From JBOFHT01 sp051649785 (lineage in GTDB: Archaea; Methanobacteriota; Methanobacteria; Methanobacteriales; Methanobacteriaceae), in assembly GCA_051649785.1 (NCBI GenBank), contig JBOFHT010000057.1, positions 1 through 6,706 on the forward strand: a DNA stretch of 6,706 nucleotides, in the 5' to 3' direction. The number at the start of each line of letters is the position of its first letter. Within the stretch, counting starts at the first letter, position 1. Shown in pieces: positions 1 to 5,305 of the stretch. Under the pieces are notes generated by a model. The model saw nothing but the letters and a program-made list of their open reading frames with translations. It was not told where the DNA came from and did not search any database. A program made the translations under genes and the position numbers.

Positions 1-1
1 T

Positions 2-115
2 TTATATCAAAATCCGCTATTTCAAAAATTAAAACAACTTAAAATGCTTTGGCTTAGCAAATTAAGGAAATTTCTTTTTGAAAAAAATATTTTTGACTAT
101 AAATTAACAAAATAA
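2..115 (+). CDS. C-terminal end of an unidentified plus-strand gene, cut by the window edge
   Basis: A reading frame is open from the first bases of the window and ends at a TAA at 113-115, giving 37 residues with no start inside the window. The peptide is rich in Leu, Lys and Phe (it includes LYQNPLFQKLKQLKML and ends FDYKLTK). Its codon choice (TTA, CTT, AAA, TTT) resembles the other genes here, and its GC content is higher than that of the nearby intergenic DNA. It would run convergently toward the minus-strand membrane-protein gene, with only 81 nt between the two stop codons. No domain is recognisable from so short a tail. It could be a chance open frame, since 37 codons is not long, but the absence of stops in such AT-rich sequence favours a real gene end. 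Confidence 0.45.
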   Translation, partial: LYQNPLFQKLKQLKMLWLSKLRKFLFEKNIFDYKLTK

Positions 116-135
116 AAAAGGGTTTCTACAAAGCC
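109..135 (-). terminator. Hairpin plus poly-T terminator for the left-hand minus-strand genes
   Basis: On the minus strand GGCTTT, GTAG and AAACCC form a short stem (positions 130-135 with 120-125, one C-C mismatch), followed at once by TTTTTTATT at 111-119. It lies about 60 nt past the stop of the membrane-protein gene and in the gap to the convergent partial gene. A T-run alone is enough for many archaeal terminators, so the stem is a bonus. Confidence 0.6.
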
Positions 136-196
136 AAAAAATCCTTAAATTAACAGAAGTGGTTTGAAATAATTAAAATAATATTGAACATTTAGT

Positions 197-1039
197 TTAA
201 CTAGTAACTTGAATATCCGCATTATCATCAAATGGATTAATCCTAATAGCAATTGAAAACATATATGGATAGTTAATTTTAAGATAAAGTAAATATTCAA
301 CCCATTCATAAACCATGTTTTGATAAACACGCTCTATATCAAGATTTAAGTGTTGAACATCAAAATAAGGAATTTCTTCCAATGATTTTCTTCTTTCAAG
401 CTCTTCATCTAAATGGAAAGTAGCTAAAAGAACATTAGAAAATGCCTCATTTTCCAAAAGTATAGGATTTTCAAGAAGACGAACTAAAAAGTCTCTTTTA
501 GGAGCTAGAAGATCTCTTATTTCATCAAAAAGATTATGTCGATTATCTAAAAATTCTTTTAATTCTTTATTTTCTAAATTAGATGATGTAATAGTTTCAT
601 TATTTTTTTCAATGTTTTCTGAGGAGTTTGGAGTAATAAGTTTAAAACTAGACCTCATTGAATCAATTTTAGCAAGATACTTTGAAAAGTCTTTATTATC
701 CCAATCTTTAATGTTTTTAAGAATATTTTTAAGTTCCTCATCATTTTTTAAGCTAGGTGTAACAACATCTAAAAAATCATTAGCTATTTCTGAGAAAAAG
801 ACACCTATAATCATATTAAGCTTTTCTAAAATTGTTTCTTTCTCTTTTTTGCTTATTACAGTTTCTATAATAAGAACTACAATTAAAATATCTAATGGTA
901 CAAATGCTAAATCAATAACAACATAAAATAATACCTTCTCTGGCTCCCCAAAAGATATAAATGCAAATAAGTATATTAAAAATGAAGCAATTGCCAGTAT
1001 AATTCCTAATTTTAGTTTCCAATCCAATTTAAAATTCAT
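197..1039 (-). CDS. Conserved two-helix membrane protein of unknown function
   Basis: This 280-residue protein has two hydrophobic helices near its N-terminus (about residues 11-29 and 36-62), joined by a short loop with GEPEKV. A basic stretch (KKEKE, 64-68) follows, so most of the protein (about 64-280) probably lies in the cytoplasm. Residues 70-90 (EKLNMIIGVFFSEIAND) and the C-terminal part (KRDFLVRLLENPILLENEAF at 181-200; EWVEYLLYLKINYPYMFSIA at 245-264; RINPFDD) match my memory of an uncharacterised family in methanogens and some bacteria. I know of no assigned function. Residues 134-160 are Asn/Ser/Glu-rich and look like a flexible linker. The ATG is supported by AAAGGTG five bases upstream. 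The gene follows cbiT after about 144 nt, without an obvious terminator or strong TATA box between them, so it may be the last gene of that transcript. Confidence 0.85.
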   Translation of the reverse strand: MNFKLDWKLKLGIILAIASFLIYLFAFISFGEPEKVLFYVVIDLAFVPLDILIVVLIIETVISKKEKETILEKLNMIIGVFFSEIANDFLDVVTPSLKNDEELKNILKNIKDWDNKDFSKYLAKIDSMRSSFKLITPNSSENIEKNNETITSSNLENKELKEFLDNRHNLFDEIRDLLAPKRDFLVRLLENPILLENEAFSNVLLATFHLDEELERRKSLEEIPYFDVQHLNLDIERVYQNMVYEWVEYLLYLKINYPYMFSIAIRINPFDDNADIQVTS

Positions 1040-1044
1040 AAAAA

Positions 1045-1051
1045 CACCTTT
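1045..1051 (-). promoter_or_regulatory. Ribosome-binding site of the membrane-protein gene
   Basis: The minus strand reads AAAGGTG, then five T, then ATG at 1037-1039. GGTG pairs with the 3' end of archaeal 16S rRNA and fixes the start codon. Confidence 0.75.
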
Positions 1052-1072
1052 GTTATTAAATTAAGTACATTT

Positions 1073-1162
1073 AGTAATAATATTAGTAATAGTGACAGTA
1101 GTAATAGTAATGGTAGTAATATTAGTAATAATAATAGAAATATTAGAAATAATTATAATAAT
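1073..1162. repeat. Degenerate AGT/AAT triplet tract
   Basis: Thirty consecutive triplets on the plus strand are almost all AGT, AAT or one-base variants (ATT, GGT, GAC, AGA, TAT). The tract fills most of the gap between cbiT and the membrane-protein gene. It stays in one triplet phase throughout, which suggests triplet expansion followed by point mutation. No start codon precedes it in either direction that would make it a gene. Confidence 0.75.
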
Positions 1163-1183
1163 AAGCTATGGAATAATATTAAT

Positions 1184-1879
1184 TTAAACTGTATAAATGA
1201 TAGCTATTGGGTTTTGAGCTAACATCATAGTCCCTCTTTCAATTATTTTACCCTTAGCAATAGAAACTTCAATAATTTCAACATTAAACCCAAGTTCTTT
1301 TAATTTAGAAACAGCTTCTACTTTAGTTTCATTTAAAATAGCTGTAACAATGATTCTAATATTATTATTATTATCCTCATTGATAGTATTATTGTTATTG
1401 TTGTTATTATTAGGTTTTGAGATAATTGAATCTAATATTTCACTAAGATCACCATTACTACCTCCTATAATAACTACATCAATACCATTAGAGATATTAT
1501 TTAATATAGAAACCGCATCGCCTTTAAATAACGTTACATTTGCATTATTTTGGCTAGAATTTCCATTAGAGTTTTCTTTATTGATGTCTAAGTTTTCAGG
1601 ACAGCCATTTAAATCATAATCAATAAATGTAATATTAGAATTAGTATGTTTTTTAAGATTATTATGGGTTAATTCAACTGCATTATGATTTTTATCAATT
1701 GAAATAAGATTTTTAGCTATTAAAGCTACTTCTGTACTAATTCCACCAGTTCCAGAACCAACATCAACAACAGAATCTTTAGAGTTAATATTAGCCTTAG
1801 ATAAAACTAAAGCACGAATTTCTTCCTTAGTAGGACCTGGAACACTATTTGAAACTATAAAATCTTTGTCTTTAATCAA
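1184..1879 (-). CDS. cbiT: Cobalt-precorrin-6B C15-methyltransferase (decarboxylating), CbiT, with Asn-rich insertions
   Basis: CbiT uses S-adenosylmethionine to methylate C15 of cobalt-precorrin-6B and removes the C12 acetate carboxyl, in the anaerobic corrinoid pathway. Methanogens need corrinoid for methyl transfer. The Rossmann methyltransferase fold shows SVPGPT at residues 12-17, the SAM-binding motif VDVGSGTGG at 38-46, the acidic strand end SIDKN near 62, VVIIGGSNGDL at about 135-145, RIIVTAILNETK near 175-186 and RGTMM at 215-219. Recalled CbiT proteins have about 190 residues; this one has 231. The excess lies in an Asn/Ser-rich segment at about 88-114 and in Asn runs at 157-164 and 170-173, both at expected loop positions. 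I chose the TTG start at 1877-1879. A GGTGA lies five bases upstream of it, and the resulting N-terminus matches the Methanothermobacter CbiT start as I recall it. A frame extends to a TTG at 1891, but that would place the ribosome site inside the gene. It lies downstream of ubiX, 66 nt away. Confidence 0.93.
   Translation of the reverse strand: MIKDKDFIVSNSVPGPTKEEIRALVLSKANINSKDSVVDVGSGTGGISTEVALIAKNLISIDKNHNAVELTHNNLKKHTNSNITFIDYDLNGCPENLDINKENSNGNSSQNNANVTLFKGDAVSILNNISNGIDVVIIGGSNGDLSEILDSIISKPNNNNNNNNTINEDNNNNIRIIVTAILNETKVEAVSKLKELGFNVEIIEVSIAKGKIIERGTMMLAQNPIAIIYTV
1361..1411 (-). repeat. Asn-codon triplet runs inside cbiT
   Basis: The plus strand shows four ATT in a row (1361-1372) and eight ATT/GTT triplets (1388-1411). 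In the gene these read as AAT/AAC, giving four and eight Asn residues. The longer run mixes AAT and AAC, so it is not a perfect microsatellite. It replaces the short turn that normally precedes the RIIVTAI strand. Confidence 0.85.
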
Positions 1880-1884
1880 AAAAC

Positions 1885-1889
1885 TCACC
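1885..1889 (-). promoter_or_regulatory. Ribosome-binding site that decides the cbiT start
   Basis: The minus strand reads GGTGA, then GTTTT, then TTG at 1877-1879. The five-base spacing is the same as for the membrane-protein gene. It rules against the longer frame beginning at 1891, whose second codon lies within this site. Confidence 0.75.
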
Positions 1890-1912
1890 AAATTACTTAT
1901 AACTTATTTAAA

Positions 1913-1920
1913 TATATAAA
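1913..1920 (-). promoter_or_regulatory. Candidate TATA box for cbiT
   Basis: The minus strand reads TTTATATA, the methanogen consensus as I know it. With the usual spacing of roughly 25 bases, transcription would start near 1890, just ahead of the GGTGA site, giving a leader of about ten bases. AT-rich DNA yields such boxes by chance, so this is suggestive only. It would allow cbiT to be transcribed independently of ubiX. Confidence 0.4.
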
Positions 1921-1945
1921 AATTATTTATTTACTTAAGAAACAA

Positions 1946-2494
1946 TTATTCCCAACGATTAAACTCATTATTATCAATTTTTAAAGAATCTAAGATTTTA
2001 CCTACAATGAAATCATAAATATCATTTAAATCATTAGGTTTATGATAAAAAGCAGGCATTGCTGGAAGTATAATTCCTCCTTCTTTTGAAATAGAAGCCA
2101 TATTCTCAAGATGTGCAGTTCTAAGAGGAGTTTCACGAGGAACAATAATAAGGGGGTGTCTTTCTTTTAAAGCTACATCCGCTACACGACTTATGGAATT
2201 ATCACAGTAAGAATTAGCTATTGCAGAAATAGTTTTCATAGAAGAAGGTACAATAACAACAGCATCAAATTTAAAAGAGCCACTATTAATAGATGCCGTT
2301 AAGTCATTAAATTCATAATAATTAGTAGCTAAAGATTTTAAATAATCTAAATCAACATCTAACTCATAATCCATAACAATTTTACCCGGATTAGAAATAA
2401 CAAGGCCTGTTTCAATATTTAGTTTTTTAAGTGCTTCAAGAAGTTTTACGGCATAAACTGTCCCACTTGCACCTGTAATAGCTACTACAATCAT
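1946..2494 (-). CDS. ubiX: UbiX-type flavin prenyltransferase
   Basis: UbiX joins a dimethylallyl group from dimethylallyl phosphate to reduced FMN, making the prenylated FMN used by UbiD-family decarboxylases. In archaea one such partner is the anhydromevalonate phosphate decarboxylase of the modified mevalonate pathway, so a role in membrane-lipid synthesis is likely; that link is inference. The 182 residues are full family length. Visible motifs are ITGASG (6-11, flavin phosphate site), PSSMKTISAIANS (83-95), RVADVALKERHPLIIVPRET (103-122) and LPAMPAFYHKP (143-153). Residues matching recalled active-site positions are Ser10, Glu44, Lys110, Arg120, Glu121 and Tyr150. The position that is often Arg near the end (VGRxLD) is Lys166 here. 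The protein ends FNRWE, resembling the FARW end of E. coli UbiX. The ATG has a weak GTGAT site three bases upstream. It lies 87 nt after the HD gene and 66 nt before cbiT. Confidence 0.95.
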   Translation of the reverse strand: MIVVAITGASGTVYAVKLLEALKKLNIETGLVISNPGKIVMDYELDVDLDYLKSLATNYYEFNDLTASINSGSFKFDAVVIVPSSMKTISAIANSYCDNSISRVADVALKERHPLIIVPRETPLRTAHLENMASISKEGGIILPAMPAFYHKPNDLNDIYDFIVGKILDSLKIDNNEFNRWE

Positions 2495-2549
2495 ATAATC
2501 ACAATTATTAATATTATTATCATTACTAAAATTAAATTTACAGTTAAAT

Positions 2550-2558
2550 TATTTATAT
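2550..2558 (-). promoter_or_regulatory. Possible TATA box for ubiX
   Basis: The minus strand reads ATATAAATA about 60 bases upstream of the ubiX start, which would give a leader of roughly 30 bases. It overlaps an imperfect inverted repeat at 2554-2577. The match to consensus is moderate and the gap is AT-rich throughout. Confidence 0.25.
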
Positions 2559-2577
2559 GTATCCCAATATCCATATA
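2554..2577. repeat. Imperfect inverted repeat between the HD gene and ubiX
   Basis: Arms TATATGTAT (2554-2562) and ATCCATATA (2569-2577) pair over nine positions with one mismatch around the loop CCCAAT. It begins five bases beyond the HD-gene stop. No T-run follows in the minus direction, so it is not a standard terminator; it could be an mRNA stem or an operator dyad. Confidence 0.4.
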
Positions 2578-2581
2578 TTAT

Positions 2582-3799
2582 CTAAAATAACTTAGCTTGG
2601 TCTAAATGAATTGAATTGGGCTTAGATTGAGATTCTTCTGGTAAATCCAAATAATTTTCTAATTTAAAATTCTTAAACTTATCTTTATCTTCTTTTCTAG
2701 TATAAATAGCAATATCAGGATAATTAAATCTTGCATTTTTTAAAGCAGATACAATACTTGAAATCTCACTTAAATGATAAACTTTATTATCAAAAGCTAC
2801 TTGAGTTTTCATTTCATCAAAAGCTGGAAATTCCGGAATATTTAGTATCAAATAATCTTCATCAATGCCCAAATCAAGTGCAATTTCTTCTTCACATTTC
2901 TTAAGAACATCCTTTTTAATTTTAAAAATATCTTGAGGTCTTTCAAAATTATTTAAAGGAAGTGCATAAACACGCTTAAATAAATTTCTAGTATCTAATC
3001 TATTAATAATATCTTTAATAAATCCTGATTGGTTTCTACACAGAACTAACATATCAGCATCATCATAAATAGACATATTATTAAGATCTAAAATATTTTC
3101 AGTTATCATAGATTCTAAACAACGTCTAAACATACTATTAATGATTCTAGTGGTATGATGTTGGTAAACACTAGGGTACATAAAGTATCTAGCTACAAGA
3201 GCTGATTCTGCAGCTTGAACTCCTTTAATATCAAGAACTAAGTATTTACTAAGTTTCATATTAGAAATAATTCTTTCAACATCAATAACTCCATAAGCTA
3301 CTCCAGTATAGTGAGAATCACGAATTAAATAGTCCATCCTATCAGCATCAAGTTCTCCAGAGATTATAGGACCCAAATAACCTTCACCATTAATAATTCC
3401 AATAATATCTGCTATATCTTTTTTAGAAAACTTTTTAAGTAGTAAATCATTGATGGAACTATCTTTTATAATATTAGCAGTTATTTCTTCATGATTATTG
3501 CCCAGAATAGGTTCACTAACATGGGAAAAAGGACCATGTCCAGTATCATGAAGAAGAGCAGAAATTCTAACCATATCTTTTTCATCCTCATCTAAATTGA
3601 GGTGATTAGCTATTTTAGAAGCTAAATACATAGTTCCAATGGAATGTTCAAAACGAGAATGATTAGCTCCTGGATAAACAAGTGAAATAAGACCAAGCTG
3701 TTTAATATGGCGAAGACGTTGTAGTTGAGGAGAATCTAAAACTTCTTTCTCAAAAGAACTTATATTTAAATCTCCATGAATACTATCCCTTATAAACAT
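2582..3799 (-). CDS. HD-domain phosphohydrolase, probable dNTP triphosphohydrolase family (COG1078-like)
   Basis: The 405-residue protein belongs to the HD superfamily of metal-dependent phosphohydrolases, in the group related to SAMHD1 and bacterial YwfO/YdhJ. Family members hydrolyse dNTPs or related nucleotides; the substrate here is not shown. It opens with the family signature RDSIHGDLNIS (4-14), and QLQRLRHIKQLG (25-36) follows. The metal and catalytic set is complete: His52 in RFEHS, His84-Asp85 in LLHDTGHGPFSH, and Asp153 in ELDADRMDYLIRDSHYTG. Arg49, Tyr157 and Asp161 correspond to SAMHD1 active-site residues as I recall them. The HD core ends near 235; the C-terminal 170 residues are less conserved. 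The ATG has GAGG seven bases upstream. It is the first gene of the HD-ubiX-cbiT run. I see no missing residue or truncation. A role in controlling the nucleotide pool is inference. Confidence 0.92.
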   Translation of the reverse strand: MFIRDSIHGDLNISSFEKEVLDSPQLQRLRHIKQLGLISLVYPGANHSRFEHSIGTMYLASKIANHLNLDEDEKDMVRISALLHDTGHGPFSHVSEPILGNNHEEITANIIKDSSINDLLLKKFSKKDIADIIGIINGEGYLGPIISGELDADRMDYLIRDSHYTGVAYGVIDVERIISNMKLSKYLVLDIKGVQAAESALVARYFMYPSVYQHHTTRIINSMFRRCLESMITENILDLNNMSIYDDADMLVLCRNQSGFIKDIINRLDTRNLFKRVYALPLNNFERPQDIFKIKKDVLKKCEEEIALDLGIDEDYLILNIPEFPAFDEMKTQVAFDNKVYHLSEISSIVSALKNARFNYPDIAIYTRKEDKDKFKNFKLENYLDLPEESQSKPNSIHLDQAKLF

Positions 3800-3855
3800 T
3801 TATCTGCCTCATTAAACTTAAATTAAATATAAGTTTTAATAATTATTTTTCCAAC

Positions 3856-3867
3856 TTATCTAGATAA
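3856..3867. promoter_or_regulatory. Perfect 12-bp palindrome upstream of the HD gene
   Basis: TTATCTAGATAA is its own reverse complement and lies about 57 bases upstream of the HD-gene start codon, where an operator could sit. It has more G/C than its surroundings. No second copy was seen in the window, so the regulatory role is a guess. Confidence 0.3.
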
Positions 3868-3996
3868 TTGTTGTATGTTTTTACTATAATTTTCCAGTAT
3901 TTATTTAAAAATTTAAAATTATTTAAAATTATATATTATTATATATTATTATAATTATTTTAATAACATATTATATATAATTAATAGTATTTATAA

Positions 3997-4134
3997 ATGA
4001 CTAAAAACATTTATTATGAAAAAGCTCTAAAAAGTCAGGAAATTTTTTTATTCGAGAATCTAATGGTTTCAAAAATGAAAAGTCTATAGTTAGCTATTTA
4101 CAAAAAAATTGACAATTTTTCAGTTTTTAATTAA
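3997..4134 (+). pseudogene. Possible broken small ORF with two compensating frame changes
   Basis: An ATG at 3997 opens a frame reading MTKNIYYEKALKSQEIF. At a run of seven T (4043-4049) that frame continues only to a TAG at 4087. A one-base shift instead gives FIRESNGFKNEKSIVSYLQK. At a run of seven A (4102-4108) shifting back gives KIDNFSVFN and a TAA at 4132-4134. The joined peptide of about 46 residues looks protein-like, and the stretch has more G/C than its flanks. I do not recognise the family. It could be a gene relic, a small gene with sequencing indels, or chance. Confidence 0.3.
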
Positions 4135-4180
4135 AAAACGGATTTAAAAAGATATAAATAAAAAAAGTAGATAATTTAAA

Positions 4181-4204
4181 ATAAAAAAAATAAAAAAATA
4201 AATA
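4181..4204 (-). terminator. Poly-T terminator of the rbr-dfx transcript
   Basis: On the minus strand, 60-80 bases past the dfx stop, there are runs of seven and eight T separated by single A bases. Such U-rich tracts are the usual archaeal terminator. A weak stem (TTAGAT with ATCTAA) lies upstream within 4221-4243. Confidence 0.6.
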
Positions 4205-4225
4205 ATAAATTATATAAAAATTAGA

Positions 4226-4262
4226 TAAAATTAATTAATCTAAATAAAATTAATTAATCTAA
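4226..4262. repeat. 19-bp-period tandem repeat directly after the dfx stop
   Basis: The 18-base unit TAAAATTAATTAATCTAA occurs exactly twice, at 4226-4243 and 4245-4262, ending one base from the dfx stop codon. It lies in the 3' untranslated part of the rbr-dfx transcript. Confidence 0.85.
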
Positions 4263-4263
4263 C

Positions 4264-4644
4264 TTAAGCTTGCCAAAGTCCATGAACTGTACAGTACTCT
4301 TTAGCTACCATATCATCCATAGCACCATTAACATTGAAAACAGCTTCTGGAGCATCTCCTGGTTTTAAAGTCTTTCTGTAAACATCATCTTTGTAAATGA
4401 GTTCAATGACTGCAATATAATGATTATCATCCATTGGGTGAGAAACACTACCGACTTTTACCTTAATACCATCTGCTACTTTTTCAATAACTGGAACATG
4501 TTTTTCTTCTGCTGCATCTTCTGTGTTAGCATGTAATAAAAGCATATTTTTACCACAACAAGCTAGTTCACCACGGCCACCATAAATAACTTCAGTTACA
4601 GCTCCACAAATAGTACATTTATATATTTCATTTGTATTTGACAT
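4264..4644 (-). CDS. dfx: Desulfoferrodoxin (2Fe superoxide reductase)
   Basis: Superoxide reductase reduces superoxide to hydrogen peroxide in the cytoplasm without releasing oxygen, taking electrons from rubredoxin-like donors. The 126 residues are full length for the two-domain class. The N-terminal desulforedoxin domain carries the four iron-binding cysteines Cys10, Cys13, Cys29 and Cys30 (CTIC and ACCGK). The catalytic domain has the Fe(His)4Cys set: His49 (KHVPVIE), His69 (SHPM), His75 (NHYIAVIEL), Cys118 and His121 (YCTVHGLW). The conserved Glu47-Lys48 pair that steers the reaction is present. The ATG is preceded by TGGAGGT with six bases between, the strongest ribosome site in the window. 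It lies 59 nt downstream of rubrerythrin on the same strand, so the peroxide it makes can be removed by its neighbour. Identification is firm; electron donor and exact rate are not visible here. Confidence 0.97.
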   Translation of the reverse strand: MSNTNEIYKCTICGAVTEVIYGGRGELACCGKNMLLLHANTEDAAEEKHVPVIEKVADGIKVKVGSVSHPMDDNHYIAVIELIYKDDVYRKTLKPGDAPEAVFNVNGAMDDMVAKEYCTVHGLWQA

Positions 4645-4650
4645 AAATTT

Positions 4651-4657
4651 ACCTCCA
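4651..4657 (-). promoter_or_regulatory. Strong ribosome-binding site of dfx
   Basis: The minus strand reads TGGAGGT six bases before the ATG at 4642-4644. It is the best anti-16S match in the window and implies efficient translation of the superoxide reductase. Confidence 0.8.
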
Positions 4658-4668
4658 AATTAGAAATC

Positions 4669-4694
4669 TTATAAATAATATTTATAAATAATAT
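4669..4694. repeat. 13-bp exact tandem repeat in the rbr-dfx gap
   Basis: TTATAAATAATAT occurs at 4669-4681 and again at 4682-4694, and a shortened third copy, TTAATAATAT, follows at 4695-4704. Read on the minus strand each full copy contains a TATA-like TTTATAA. The copy centred near 4685 is placed so that transcription could start near 4660, just before the dfx ribosome site. It may therefore be an internal promoter, or simply slippage in AT-rich DNA. Confidence 0.75.
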
Positions 4695-4703
4695 TTAATA
4701 ATA

Positions 4704-5276
4704 TTAGAAATTGTCACAAACTAAAGTATAATACTTTGCAGGATGGTCACAAGCTGGGCATGTTAAAGGAGGTTCTTGACCATTATGCAAGTATCCACAT
4801 ACACTACATAACCAGCCCTCAGCTTTATCTTTCTTATAAAGAGTTCCATTTTCCACATTTTTAAGTAAAAGTCTGTAACGTAGCTCATGGTGCTTTTCAG
4901 CTACTGCAATAGCTTTTAACCTTGCAGCAATTTCATTATATCCTTCTTCTTTAGCTATTTTAGCAAATTCAGGATACATTTCAGTATGTTCGTGATTTTC
5001 ACCTTCAATAGCAGATTTCAAGTTTTCAACAGTAGTACCTAAAACATTAGGAGAATCTGCTTCAACTATAACAGGGTCATTATTTTCTTTAATATCCTGA
5101 ATCATCCTCATTAACCATTTAGCATGCTCTTCTTCATTAGCTGCAGTTAATTGGAATATTTCATATATTCCAGGGTAATCTTCTTTTTTAGCTACTTTTG
5201 CATATAAAATATACCGGTTTCTCGCTTGGCTTTCACCAATAAATGCTTTAGTTAAATTTTCAAGAGTTTTTGACAT
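4704..5276 (-). CDS. rbr: Rubrerythrin (non-haem diiron peroxidase)
   Basis: Rubrerythrin reduces hydrogen peroxide to water in anaerobes, using electrons that enter through its rubredoxin-like domain. The 190 residues are the normal length. The N-terminal four-helix ferritin-like domain (about 1-145) shows the diiron ligands: Glu15 in GESQARNRY, Glu48 and His51 in NEEEH, Glu93 and Glu96 in EGENHEH, and Glu127 and His130 in AVAEKHHELRYR. The C-terminal rubredoxin domain has Cys157-x-x-Cys160 (WLCSVCGY) and Cys173-x-x-Cys176 (LTCPACDHP). The ATG is preceded by AGGTGA with only three bases between. It is the first gene of a pair with dfx, so superoxide is turned to peroxide and then to water by adjacent gene products. 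A cluster of ATACATA motifs lies upstream. No anomalies are seen. Confidence 0.97.
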   Translation of the reverse strand: MSKTLENLTKAFIGESQARNRYILYAKVAKKEDYPGIYEIFQLTAANEEEHAKWLMRMIQDIKENNDPVIVEADSPNVLGTTVENLKSAIEGENHEHTEMYPEFAKIAKEEGYNEIAARLKAIAVAEKHHELRYRLLLKNVENGTLYKKDKAEGWLCSVCGYLHNGQEPPLTCPACDHPAKYYTLVCDNF

Positions 5277-5279
5277 TTT

Positions 5280-5285
5280 TCACCT
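5280..5285 (-). promoter_or_regulatory. Ribosome-binding site of rbr
   Basis: The minus strand reads AGGTGA, three A, then ATG at 5274-5276. The match is strong and the spacing short. Confidence 0.75.
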
Positions 5286-5305
5286 ATAAGTTAATAATTG
5301 AATGC

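Larger units (their letters stand above)
3800..4263. other. 464-nt AT-rich intergenic region between dfx and the HD gene
   Basis: This gap holds, from right to left, a 19-bp tandem repeat after the dfx stop, a poly-T terminator, a possible broken small ORF (3997-4134), a low-complexity stretch of ATTATAT-like repeats (about 3930-3990) and a 12-bp perfect palindrome (3856-3867). I find no tRNA or other RNA gene. A convincing TATA box at a proper distance from the HD start is not evident. Confidence 0.7.

Noticed and set aside
145..330. 61-codon minus-strand frame overlapping the end of the membrane-protein gene
   Set aside because: It overlaps the conserved C-terminus in another frame and has no ribosome site or recognisable domain.
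612..926. 104-codon plus-strand frame inside the membrane-protein gene
   Set aside because: It lies fully antisense to a gene with conserved blocks and its own ribosome site, and its Ser/Leu/Ile-rich product reflects the opposite strand.
1016..1222. Plus-strand open frame rich in Asn and Ser codons running through the triplet tract into cbiT
   Set aside because: It has no ATG, GTG or TTG ahead of the tract and no ribosome site, and it overlaps two well-supported minus-strand genes. The open frame is a by-product of the triplet repeat.
1350..1619. 89-codon plus-strand frame with long Leu runs, antisense to cbiT
   Set aside because: The Leu/Ile runs are the complement of the Asn-codon runs and the frame has no other support.
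3930..3990. Origin-like or AT-unwinding element in the ATTATAT-rich stretch
   Set aside because: There are no origin recognition boxes and no cdc6/orc1 gene nearby; it is simple low-complexity sequence.
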